From a virus: a stretch of DNA of 49,079 bases. Below the pieces are notes generated by a model. The model did no database searches. It had not been told where the DNA came from and worked only from the letters and a program-made list of their open reading frames with translations. The stretch is taken from IMG/VR virus record IMGVR_UViG_3300022222_000004, positions 1-49,079 of that record. One strand, written 5' to 3'. How positions within the stretch are numbered: the first letter of the stretch is position 1; the number at the start of each line of letters is the position of its first letter. A program made the translations under genes and the position numbers. Below, piece by piece: positions 14,361 to 21,681 of the stretch.

Positions 14361-14582
14361 GGCAGGTAAGGTAAGGTAGGGTGCGGTGAGGTATGGCGAG
14401 GCGAGGCATGGCAGGTAAGGTGAGGTACGGTAAGCTGGGGTAGGGTCTGGTATGGCAGGTTTGGTGCGGCACGGTACGGAGAGTCAGGGTAAGGTGGGGT
14501 ACGGCAGGAAGGGAATGGTATGTTCCGTTATGGTGCGTTGAGGTATGTTAAGGAAAGGCGAGGTGCGGTATGGTCTGGCAGG
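14361..14582 (+). repeat. Degenerate GGYNN pentanucleotide array 2
   Basis: About 220 bases of GG(T/C)NN units with GGCA punctuation, as in array 1. It begins after the stop of protein B and runs up to the start of the TPP C-half. Order decays toward the 3' end, where GTTNN and GGANN units appear. Confidence 0.95.
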
Positions 14583-14583
14583 C

Positions 14584-15663
14584 ATGGAAAATATGCAATA
14601 CAGTAAACCTTTATTGATTTTAGGTAATGGCGCACGTGACGCAGGTGATTGGTGCAAGTTCGGTATCCCCATTGTCACAACACGACTAGGGTTAGACCTA
14701 ATTGAGTCTGACCACACTCTTTTCGCTGGCAGGTACGGTTTGTTTACTGATATTCCAAGTTATCTAGCGGTTAAAAATGCAGATTGGGTTTGTTGTATCG
14801 GTGCAAGACTTGACCCAGGCTTTGCATGGTACGATTACGCCAACTTTAAAACTGATGCCTACAAGATAGTGGTTGATATTGACAAGGATGAGCTTGCTAA
14901 GAGTAACGCTAATCAAAAATATGCTATCCCTGCAAAAGATTGGTGGGAACAATTCCCTTATCATTTTGATACTTCAATTCCTTTTGTAGCATGGTTAGAT
15001 CAAATCCACGCTTGGCAAAAGAAATACCCACTTAAACTAACAGGTTCTTACAAAGTAATCAGAGAAATATCCGATCAAGCGGACAAAGACGATGTAATAG
15101 TCGTGGACACCAGCTCTAGCTTCCACACCGCCGCCCAAATGTGGCAAATTAAAAAAGGTCAACGATATATCACCACAGGAGGTATATCTACGATGGGTTA
15201 CTGGCCTGCCGCTATCGGAGCGGCACTCGCTAGTGGTAGGCGGGTAATCTGTATCACAGGTGATGGGTGTCTGCAACAGAATATCCAAGAACTAGCAACA
15301 GTTGTTAAAAACAAACTAAACATAAAGATATTTGTACTTAACAACGATGGGTACTTGCTAATCCGTCACACCCAAAAGAAATACTTTGGCAGAGTAAATG
15401 GTGAATCACCTGCAACTGGGCTAGGGTTCCCCATCTTGTCAGAGATTGCCAGAGCTTATGGTATAGACTATTTTTGGACTTCTGTAGACAGGCGAAATTA
15501 TGCAGACAAGAAAGCAGAAGCTTTAACTCTTAAATATACGATTGAAGAAGCACTAGAGGGTAAAAGACCTGCACTAATTGAAATTAAAACTCCAAAATGG
15601 GAAGCTCCGCAAGGTCGCCTAGACTCGATTTCTAAACTGCCTATTGAAAACCAAACGTACTAA
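14584..15663 (+). CDS. TPP-dependent enzyme, C-terminal half of split gene
   Basis: A 359-residue protein (from ATG 14584) with the central domain (KPLLILGNGARDAG from residue 8) and the TPP-pyrophosphate domain: GDG at 226-228 and NN at 253-254, the GDG-x(24)-NN cofactor and Mg motif. Fused to 12573-13082 it would make a normal acetolactate-synthase-like enzyme of about 530 residues. The array runs into the start; the frame opens at ATG 14545 inside the array, and no clear ribosome site marks 14584. FAD-binding status is unclear. Confidence 0.85.
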   Translation: MENMQYSKPLLILGNGARDAGDWCKFGIPIVTTRLGLDLIESDHTLFAGRYGLFTDIPSYLAVKNADWVCCIGARLDPGFAWYDYANFKTDAYKIVVDIDKDELAKSNANQKYAIPAKDWWEQFPYHFDTSIPFVAWLDQIHAWQKKYPLKLTGSYKVIREISDQADKDDVIVVDTSSSFHTAAQMWQIKKGQRYITTGGISTMGYWPAAIGAALASGRRVICITGDGCLQQNIQELATVVKNKLNIKIFVLNNDGYLLIRHTQKKYFGRVNGESPATGLGFPILSEIARAYGIDYFWTSVDRRNYADKKAEALTLKYTIEEALEGKRPALIEIKTPKWEAPQGRLDSISKLPIENQTY

Positions 15664-15680
15664 GGCTTATAACTATAGGA

Positions 15681-16127
15681 GTGAACGCGTCCCAGATAGC
15701 CGAGGCACTTACCGCCTGTTTCAAACGAGGCAACAAAGTAATGATTATCGGCAACGGTGGTTCTGCCGCAGAAGCACAACACCTAGCCGCTGAGTTTCTT
15801 GGAACCTACGGTGGCAGGCAAACTCCACTCCCTGCAATCGCACTCACAACAGACACCTCAACAATAACGGCAATCGCAAACGACCTTGGCTTCAAAGAAA
15901 TCTTTGCAAGACAACTAATCGCACTTGGTAAACCAGGTGACATCCTCATTGGTATGTCAACATCTGGTGAGAGTGAGAACATTAACTATGCTTACGAGTG
16001 GGCAGAGAAGATGGACATTGAGGTAATAGACTTCCCCAGAGATGGCTACTCTGTAGCAGAAATACAGAACAAACACCTAGAACTAATCCATGACATTTGT
16101 AGCCTAGTCGGAGAAGAATTTGAATGA
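15681..16127 (+). CDS. gmhA: Sedoheptulose-7-phosphate isomerase-like SIS protein
   Basis: A 148-residue SIS-domain protein with GNGGSAAEAQH (24-34), ALTTDTSTITAIANDLGF (about 54-71) and STSGESENI (about 93-101), the GmhA pattern. GmhA turns sedoheptulose 7-phosphate into D-glycero-D-manno-heptose 7-phosphate. It is shorter than the usual 190 residues, with the N-terminal helix reduced. GTG 15681 is used as start although TAGGAG is only one base away. It overlaps the kinase gene (ATGA). Confidence 0.75.
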   Translation: MNASQIAEALTACFKRGNKVMIIGNGGSAAEAQHLAAEFLGTYGGRQTPLPAIALTTDTSTITAIANDLGFKEIFARQLIALGKPGDILIGMSTSGESENINYAYEWAEKMDIEVIDFPRDGYSVAEIQNKHLELIHDICSLVGEEFE

Positions 16128-17077
16128 AAATAATAGCACAAGCTCCCACCAGAATAGGGTTGTTTGGTGGAGGCACAGACACAGAACCATTTGCAAGCAC
16201 ACACGGTGGCATAGTCATCAACCTTGCCATTAACCTTAGACAGTACTTCACCCTCTACACAAAAGATAACATCTGGGACATCTCACAGAACACAGTACCT
16301 TACGGTTGTAGCCTAGACTTCGCTTACGCTTTCACAAAAGAGTTTGGCTTCGGGTCAATGCACCACTGTAAGTTCGAGTCAAGGTGTGACGATATAATTG
16401 AGTCAGGTCTGGGCTCATCGGCATCTGCTGGTGTTGCTATGGTAGCGGCCATGTCAAAAGCAAAAGATCAGAGTATGTCCAGAACAGAGATTGCAGAGAA
16501 AACATGGGAGATTGAAACACGAAAGCTTGGACTCTTTGGAGGTAAGCAAGACCAATATGCAGCTGCCTTTGGAGGACTGAACGTCTTTAAGTTCGGTCAT
16601 CACGTTGAGACACAACCATTTGACAAGAGAGCAGTAGAACAACTCCTACCTTCTCTGGTTCTGTTCCATACAAACATGAGAAGAAAGCGTGGGGATATCC
16701 AAGACTCTTTCAAACAGCCAACACCACCACAAATAGAAGCTCTGCACAAGATCAAAGAGCTGGCAATCCTCGCCATTCCTGCCATCGAAAGTGGAAACGT
16801 AGAGTATCTCGGACGACTACTAGATGAATCTTGGGAACTCAAAAAACAATCAAACGCAGGTGCAACCAACCCTAGAATAGATGCAATCTACACTACTGCC
16901 AAAGAACACGGAGCCTTGGGCGGTAAAATCTGTGGTGCAGGTGGTGGAGGGTTCATGTTCTTCATCATTGACCCAGGCAACAAACAAAACTTTGTTACCA
17001 AGATGACAAAGGAAGGTTTAGAGTGGCATGACTTTGGTGTTGACTATAACGGTTGTGAAACGAGGATACTCCCATGA
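16124..17077 (+). CDS. hddA: GHMP kinase, heptose-7-phosphate 1-kinase-like
   Basis: A 317-residue protein: APTRIGLFGGGTD near the N-terminus, the phosphate loop GLGSSAS at 95-101 and GGKICGAGGGGFMFF near the C-terminus. This is the HddA pattern: D-glycero-D-manno-heptose 7-phosphate to the 1,7-bisphosphate. It sits between GmhA-like and nucleotidyltransferase genes with four-base overlaps, as in GDP-heptose operons. The matching phosphatase (GmhB) is not seen in the window. Confidence 0.85.
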   Translation: MKIIAQAPTRIGLFGGGTDTEPFASTHGGIVINLAINLRQYFTLYTKDNIWDISQNTVPYGCSLDFAYAFTKEFGFGSMHHCKFESRCDDIIESGLGSSASAGVAMVAAMSKAKDQSMSRTEIAEKTWEIETRKLGLFGGKQDQYAAAFGGLNVFKFGHHVETQPFDKRAVEQLLPSLVLFHTNMRRKRGDIQDSFKQPTPPQIEALHKIKELAILAIPAIESGNVEYLGRLLDESWELKKQSNAGATNPRIDAIYTTAKEHGALGGKICGAGGGGFMFFIIDPGNKQNFVTKMTKEGLEWHDFGVDYNGCETRILP

Positions 17078-17661
17078 ACGCAGTTTTACTTGCAGGTGGA
17101 TATGGTAAACGCCTGCGACCCCTCACCTCTCGAAAGCAGAAATGCACCATTGAGATCGCAGGTAAACCTGTCATCCGTCACATAGTAGAAAGACTGATAG
17201 CGGTAGGGTTTGACGACATCTTGATCGTAGGTGGGTTTCTACATCAACAGGTAGAAGATGTATTGAAAGACTACGCTCGTATTAGGTTTTTTGTTAATTG
17301 GGATATGTCACCGACAGCTTGCTACCTAAAGGTGATATCAGATCAACTAGAAGATCCTTTTCTACTAACAAACGGTGATACGCTAACTGAGCTAAACCTA
17401 ATAGACTTCATAGAGTTTCACCTATCCAACAAAAACATAGCTACAGTATTCACTCACCACAATGCAATTCACTCAGGTGGCACTTACGTTTTTGACAAAG
17501 AGGCTCTAAACTACATAGAGGACGGAGACAATATCCCAGACCTCATGCAACACTTGATAGACAAAGAAATACCAATAAACCTTTACAAATCCCCCGACAA
17601 ATACTTTGACATTGGAGAACCTTACAAGCTAGAGAAAGCAAGAGAGTACTATGGAAAATAG
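17074..17661 (+). CDS. hddC: Sugar-1-phosphate nucleotidyltransferase, HddC-like
   Basis: A 195-residue protein with LAGGYGKRLRP (6-16), K23-type lysine after the loop and NGD at 100-102 for metal binding, typical of nucleotidyltransferases. By context it activates heptose 1-phosphate, probably with GTP; the nucleotide cannot be read from the sequence. It is shorter than most family members. It overlaps neighbours on both sides. Confidence 0.8.
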   Translation: MNAVLLAGGYGKRLRPLTSRKQKCTIEIAGKPVIRHIVERLIAVGFDDILIVGGFLHQQVEDVLKDYARIRFFVNWDMSPTACYLKVISDQLEDPFLLTNGDTLTELNLIDFIEFHLSNKNIATVFTHHNAIHSGGTYVFDKEALNYIEDGDNIPDLMQHLIDKEIPINLYKSPDKYFDIGEPYKLEKAREYYGK

Positions 17662-18880
17662 AGAAGTACTGGTTGGCCGCACCGTCTACGGAAAACCAGA
17701 AATAGATGCCGTACTCAAAGTCCTAGACGGTGGCTGGCTAGGTATCGGTAAATATGCTGACGAGTTCGAAAAAAGAGTAGCCAAGTACGTTGGACACAAG
17801 TACGGTATTGTCACCAACTCAGGGTCATCTGCCCTACTTCTTGCTGTACAAGCACTAAACCTTCCCAACCGCTCAAAGGTAATCGTTTGTGCCGCAGGCT
17901 TCCCAGCTACAGTAGCACCAATATTACACGCTGGACTCATCCCCGTCTTTGTAGATGCTGAACTAACTAGTTACTCCATAAATCCAACTCAAATAGAAAG
18001 AGCTCTAGAGTCTCACCCAGACACCCGTGCCATTGTCTTTGCTCACACAGTAGGGAATGTAGCCAACATGGACAAGATCATGGCACTAGCCAAGAAGCAC
18101 GAACTCAAGGTTGTAGAAGATATCTGTGACGCTCTGGGTGCTAAATGGCACGGCTGGCAAGTAGGTTCATTCGGTGATGTTGCGTGTCTATCGTTCTACC
18201 CAAGCCACCACATTACAGCAGGTGGGCTAGGAGGTATGTTACTTACAAGTGACGACAAGATTGCAACAGACGCTATCTCACTTAGAGACTGGGGAAAAAT
18301 GCACCGCACACCAACGTACTATGACACCTACAACACAGACGAGAAGAACTTTACAAAACTAGACGGCATCAACTACGACTATAGGTACTCCTACTCACAC
18401 GTTGGGTATAACCTCAAGCCAAGTGACATCAACTGTGCCTTTGGACTAGCACAAATGGATCGACTGGAGAGCTTCGTACAAAAGAGAAACGCTAACCATG
18501 CACAACTCAAAGCTTTCTTTGACAGATTTCCTCACACCTTTGTACCAACCACACAACACCCCCAAGCTACACCCTCATGGTTTAACTATCCTGTGGTAGT
18601 CAAAGACCTTGCTCCCTTTAGTCGTGACTCCTTAGTAAAGTTCCTAGAGAGCAAAAAGGTACGTTGCAGACTATTCTTTGCAGGTAACATAACAAGACAC
18701 CCTGCATTTAAGGGTAAGGGTATAGTTGTGGGTGACTTATCAGTATCAGACTTTCTAATGAAAAACGCTTTCTTGATAGCCTGTCACCCAGCACTCACCC
18801 AAGAGGACATAGACTACATAAAAGAATCAGTAAGTGAGTTTCTTGACTCTCCCGCGAAGGAGATTCCTTTCGCTTACTAA
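17651..18880 (+). CDS. DegT-fold sugar 3-dehydratase, ColD/RfbH-like
   Basis: A 409-residue fold-type I PLP protein. In SFYPSHHITAGG the position of the aminotransferase lysine is H186, and motifs such as DICDALG, YSHVGYNL and CRLFFAGNI fit RfbH/E1 and ColD better than aminotransferases. RfbH-type enzymes have cysteines for a 2Fe-2S cluster after RDWG; here that stretch (MHRTPTYYDTYNTD) has none, as in ColD. It should remove the 3-hydroxyl of a nucleotide 4-keto sugar. This makes a 3-deoxy sugar the likely product. Confidence 0.8.
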   Translation: MENREVLVGRTVYGKPEIDAVLKVLDGGWLGIGKYADEFEKRVAKYVGHKYGIVTNSGSSALLLAVQALNLPNRSKVIVCAAGFPATVAPILHAGLIPVFVDAELTSYSINPTQIERALESHPDTRAIVFAHTVGNVANMDKIMALAKKHELKVVEDICDALGAKWHGWQVGSFGDVACLSFYPSHHITAGGLGGMLLTSDDKIATDAISLRDWGKMHRTPTYYDTYNTDEKNFTKLDGINYDYRYSYSHVGYNLKPSDINCAFGLAQMDRLESFVQKRNANHAQLKAFFDRFPHTFVPTTQHPQATPSWFNYPVVVKDLAPFSRDSLVKFLESKKVRCRLFFAGNITRHPAFKGKGIVVGDLSVSDFLMKNAFLIACHPALTQEDIDYIKESVSEFLDSPAKEIPFAY

Positions 18881-19602
18881 TGAAAGTACTACTAACAGCA
18901 GGCAACAGCTTCATCGCTCGTAACCTCAAAGAGCAACTTGTAGACTGTGACATTACAGCACCAGACAAAAAACAACTAGACCTATTGGACAGTAAGAAAG
19001 TACACAAATTCTTCAAGGGTCATCACTTTGACGTTGTAGTTCACACCGCTTGTGTTGGTGGGAGGAGCTTGGGTGAACCAGAGTCAGTATTTCACGACAA
19101 CATAGCTATGTTTGAGAACCTATTGGCAAACAAAGAGCACTATGACAGGCTAATCAACATAGGTTCAGGTGCAGAGTACAACAAAGCAGAATCAATCATG
19201 GGTGTAGACGAGACATTTGACAGACCACCCAGAGATCCTTATGGTCTTGCCAAGTATGCCATTGGACAAACAATAGAGAAACTATACTTTGCAGTAAACC
19301 TTAGATGTTTTGGTGTTTGGGGAAAGTACGAAAAGAAGGACAGATTCCCTGCTGTTTGCCACAGGTTGAACCCTATACCAGTAACCGAGCTAACAATGTC
19401 ATACATAAAGGCTAGTGACCTGACAAGGGTAGTTCAGTGGGCGTTTGGACAGACAGAATATAACACTTACAACGTAGGGACACGGATTAGACTATCAGAC
19501 TTTGCAAAACAACTAGCTCCCAAAAGTGAGTTGGTCATTAAAGGTCATGGACTAGACTATTGGGGTGATGAGTCCAGATTGTTAAATGAATTCAAATACT
19601 AA
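18880..19602 (+). CDS. SDR nucleotide-sugar epimerase/reductase
   Basis: A 240-residue extended SDR. The nucleotide loop is TAGNSFIARNL (6-16), a variant without the usual three glycines. NIGSGAEY supplies the serine region and YGLAK the YxxxK pair. It resembles GDP-fucose synthase/RmlD-type enzymes that epimerise or reduce 4-keto sugars. As the last enzyme of the operon it probably finishes the deoxy or branched sugar. Exact reaction unknown. Confidence 0.75.
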   Translation: MKVLLTAGNSFIARNLKEQLVDCDITAPDKKQLDLLDSKKVHKFFKGHHFDVVVHTACVGGRSLGEPESVFHDNIAMFENLLANKEHYDRLINIGSGAEYNKAESIMGVDETFDRPPRDPYGLAKYAIGQTIEKLYFAVNLRCFGVWGKYEKKDRFPAVCHRLNPIPVTELTMSYIKASDLTRVVQWAFGQTEYNTYNVGTRIRLSDFAKQLAPKSELVIKGHGLDYWGDESRLLNEFKY

Positions 19603-19846
19603 GCTAATTATAAAATGCCCTGACTGTGAATATAAAGATGGCGTAGTCCAGTCAATCGCCGAGGTACTGGACGATGGTGTCATTGCAATCAGAAGATCAA
19701 CACGTTTTTTTACAGGTGTACATGAGCAGACACTTATAGTTGGTCAAGACTTTTCTCTGGCTTGCGGAAGGTGTGGTGCTCTAGTTTTTAGGAAAATGCC
19801 AGTTATTGTGGAACAACAAAAAAGTATTTTGCTGGGGACTTTTTGA
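19586..19846 (+). CDS. Zinc-ribbon protein
   Basis: An 86-residue protein with CPDC (11-14) and CGRC (about 60-63), a typical two-knuckle zinc ribbon. It overlaps the end of the SDR gene by 17 bases and is the last gene of the rightward operon. Function unknown. Confidence 0.65.
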   Translation: MNSNTKLIIKCPDCEYKDGVVQSIAEVLDDGVIAIRRSTRFFTGVHEQTLIVGQDFSLACGRCGALVFRKMPVIVEQQKSILLGTF

Positions 19847-20000
19847 ACGGGGATTGTCAAATTCCCTCAGGTTGCCTTCTTTATTGGTTTCATTTTCCCT
19901 GGGGGTTTTTGTCTCCTCTGTCCCCTATGACCTATAGTATGCAACCCCACCATTGCGCCTGTAATTGTACGCCATAGGTTAGCACCATATATATGTATGC

Positions 20001-20045
20001 AAGCCGTTAGAATGGCTCTAAGCGGTTCGTTTTTTAGCTTCATAA
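20001..20045. repeat. 45-bp imperfect repeat, copy 1
   Basis: AAGCCGTTAGAATGGCTCT and following bases match copy 2 at 21639-21683 with a few changes. AGCC and GGCT inside it can pair. The copies bracket the leftward gene set, and copy 2 ends at the small-terminase promoter. The rest of 19847-20229 holds no convincing gene; a leftward 63-codon frame ending at 19867 has no support. Confidence 0.6.
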
Positions 20046-20120
20046 TCTGATATTCTACCATGCTAGCCTTGACCACAAAAAACAAGAGCCACCCACTATC
20101 GCTAGTGAATGACCCTTGCA

Positions 20121-20147
20121 AGGTTATATATAACCTCTTGTTTTTTA
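20121..20147 (+). terminator. Probable rightward terminator
   Basis: The 16-base palindrome AGGTTATATATAACCT at 20121-20136 is followed by CTTG and six Ts. It would end rightward transcription from the sugar operon before it meets the leftward genes. Confidence 0.5.
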
Positions 20148-20229
20148 CACCTCTACAGTATTTAAAACCTCATCAGCGCCCCTATGCTCAAATGCTTTTG
20201 TGGTCGAACATAGGGTACGCTCAAAAGCG

Positions 20230-20373
20230 TTAAGTAAGATCAACGTGGTGTAAGTAATAATCATCAAGTTGATCGTGTTCGGCTTCGTCCATGATCTCAA
20301 AGCCTATTTTTTTGGCTTCTGCCTCGTTCTTGGCCTCAATTACTAGATCAACATTTACTGTATATTTTGTCAT
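20230..20373 (-). CDS. Small acidic protein
   Basis: A 47-residue protein (MTKYTVNVDLVIEAKNEAEA start) with a GGAGGTGAG site eight bases before its ATG. It looks like a small strand-helix-strand (DRBM-like or ferredoxin-like half) fold. It is the last gene of the leftward set. Its stop lies in the motif TTAACGCTTTTGAG, shared with the next gene, and a hairpin follows. Confidence 0.6.
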   Translation of the reverse strand: MTKYTVNVDLVIEAKNEAEAKKIGFEIMDEAEHDQLDDYYLHHVDLT

Positions 20374-20410
20374 AATTCTCACCTCCATCCCGCCTATTTA
20401 AGGCTTCAAT

Positions 20411-20437
20411 AGGGTTAGCAAGCTAGTTACTAACCCT
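20411..20437 (-). terminator. Hairpin after leftward gene
   Basis: Perfect 8-bp arms AGGGTTAG (20411-20418) and CTAACCCT (20430-20437) lie just downstream of the stop at 20446 on the minus strand. No long T run follows, so it may act in mRNA stability rather than termination. Confidence 0.45.
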
Positions 20438-20445
20438 CAAAAGCG

Positions 20446-20610
20446 TTAAACACTTATAGCTTGTTTGTGATTCTTGCGTGTGCACTTACCGCAAATTTGA
20501 TATTCCGTGAATGCTACCATTAAATCAACTTGCTCTCGGCACTGTTTACAGGTAAAACCCTCTTGCACGTCTTTGATTGTAAAAACTTCTGCTCTTGTAT
20601 TATCTTGCAT
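20446..20610 (-). CDS. Small zinc-finger protein
   Basis: A 54-residue protein with CKQC (21-24) and CGKC (40-43), a compact zinc ribbon. GGTGGTGAG precedes its ATG. It ends in the shared motif TTAACGCTTTTGAG followed by a hairpin. Probably a small DNA- or protein-binding factor; role unknown. Confidence 0.65.
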   Translation of the reverse strand: MQDNTRAEVFTIKDVQEGFTCKQCREQVDLMVAFTEYQICGKCTRKNHKQAISV

Positions 20611-20793
20611 TTATATCTCACCACCTTTCATTTATATTTATATCTAGCAAGGCATTGATCCAACGTGTACGCACTGAAGCGTGTATATCGAATGTACCTT
20701 ACTAGATCTAAGAACTTGGCCGTATTTTTGCGTCACTGGTCGGCATATCTCCAATTAAGCTTGCTCTAAGCTACCGAGTTAATAGATTTAATA

Positions 20794-20821
20794 GTAGTGG
20801 CAAGAGTGGCTTGCCAACTAC
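20794..20821 (-). terminator. Hairpin after leftward 92-residue gene
   Basis: Arms at 20794-20804 and 20810-20821 pair as GTAGT/ACTAC and GGCAAG/CTTGCC with one bulge. It follows the stop at 20832 and the bases AGCTTTTGAG. The rest of 20611-20793 shows no gene; on the minus strand it ends in an AT-rich stretch just before the gene at 20610, a likely promoter region. Confidence 0.45.
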
Positions 20822-20831
20822 TCAAAAGCTA

Positions 20832-21110
20832 TTAGATAACCGCAATGCCTCTGTTATAGTTAGTGCCGTTCATAGTTTTAGCAACTAGGTACAAACTACA
20901 ACCTCTCGGATCGCTTTGGTGGTAGACTTTCAAACCCAAATCACTAGCCAACTTTTTGGCTTCCACAAGTAGTTTATCAGTCTTAATATCATAATCTTGC
21001 TCTGATATTTCACCATTGCATGATTTACAATCTAAAGCGCTTATTTTCCTGCTTATTGGCTTAAGCCTGTTATAAACATTTATTGTCAACTGTGTTTTGT
21101 CTATTGTCAT
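20832..21110 (-). CDS. Hypothetical protein
   Basis: A 92-residue protein with CKSC near residue 28, a helical middle and a strand-rich end. AAGGAGGTG lies 12 bases before its ATG. It is co-transcribed with the two genes to its right on the minus strand. No family recognised. Confidence 0.65.
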   Translation of the reverse strand: MTIDKTQLTINVYNRLKPISRKISALDCKSCNGEISEQDYDIKTDKLLVEAKKLASDLGLKVYHQSDPRGCSLYLVAKTMNGTNYNRGIAVI

Positions 21111-21111
21111 G

Positions 21112-21255
21112 TTATTTATGCACCTCCTTCTGTAATAGTCTATATTCAGCTTCTAAATGTTTTAGCGTTAGTTTCTGATATTCGTTTAGGCCACTTTCAG
21201 ACCATTGAAAATATAGTTTTTCTATTCTATTTTTTAATTCTTCAATTGTTGTCAT
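21112..21255 (-). CDS. Short helical protein
   Basis: A 47-residue, Glu/Lys/Leu-rich, probably all-helical protein. Its final codons contain the AAGGAGGTG site of the next gene. It ends two bases before that gene's ATG, a clear operon spacing. Function unknown. Confidence 0.55.
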   Translation of the reverse strand: MTTIEELKNRIEKLYFQWSESGLNEYQKLTLKHLEAEYRLLQKEVHK

Positions 21256-21256
21256 G

Positions 21257-21451
21257 TTAACAACCTTGTGCATGGAATACATAGTCACAATAGCAAGGTC
21301 GTAGATCGTTAAACCATTTTGTTAAATATATTAGAGCTTTCGTTTCGCTCATTTGTCGACCACCATTTAAACTTACTGTATGCTTACGAGGGTAGTAAAA
21401 CGCTAGCCGTCCGCTTGCTTGCCATTTTTGCATTGCTTCTTGTAGTTTCAT
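21257..21451 (-). CDS. Small protein, first gene of leftward operon
   Basis: A 64-residue protein with a basic aromatic N-terminal half and CYCDYVFHAQGC at its end. ATG 21451 is preferred; a frame from 21478 adds nine residues. AT-rich sequence precedes it and a promoter lies about 90 bases upstream. Function unknown. Confidence 0.55.
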   Translation of the reverse strand: MKLQEAMQKWQASGRLAFYYPRKHTVSLNGGRQMSETKALIYLTKWFNDLRPCYCDYVFHAQGC

Positions 21452-21534
21452 GTTATATTTATATAAGTAACGGGTCATTGACTAATAAGCGGTTATGTTT
21501 TGTGTGCTATGCAATAACCCTTACTTACTGATTA

Positions 21535-21563
21535 AATGTACCATATAACTGTATGGTTGTCAA
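21535..21563 (-). promoter_or_regulatory. Leftward promoter with operator-like inverted repeat
   Basis: On the minus strand TTGACA (21563-21558), a 17-nt spacer and TACATT (21540-21535) form a near-consensus promoter for the leftward operon. AACTGTATG at 21547-21555, inside the spacer, has a perfect inverted copy CATACAGTT at 21596-21604. A regulator binding both could control this divergent region. Confidence 0.65.
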
Positions 21564-21681
21564 GCACAAACATAGTGTCGTTTATACTTGTAAAACATAC
21601 AGTTGTACGGTGACCCATTGTATCACTTGCTTGATTTTAAGCCTTTAGAATGGCACTCAACGCCACGTTTTGTAGTCATTA

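Noticed and set aside
13744-14582. GG-rich arrays as CRISPR or minisatellite
   Set aside because: The period is 5 nt with no spacer-repeat structure. They are reported as a distinct array type linked to two genes.
19867-20121. An 84-codon minus-strand frame
   Set aside because: No ribosome site, odd composition, and overlap with a repeat and probable terminator; treated as non-coding.
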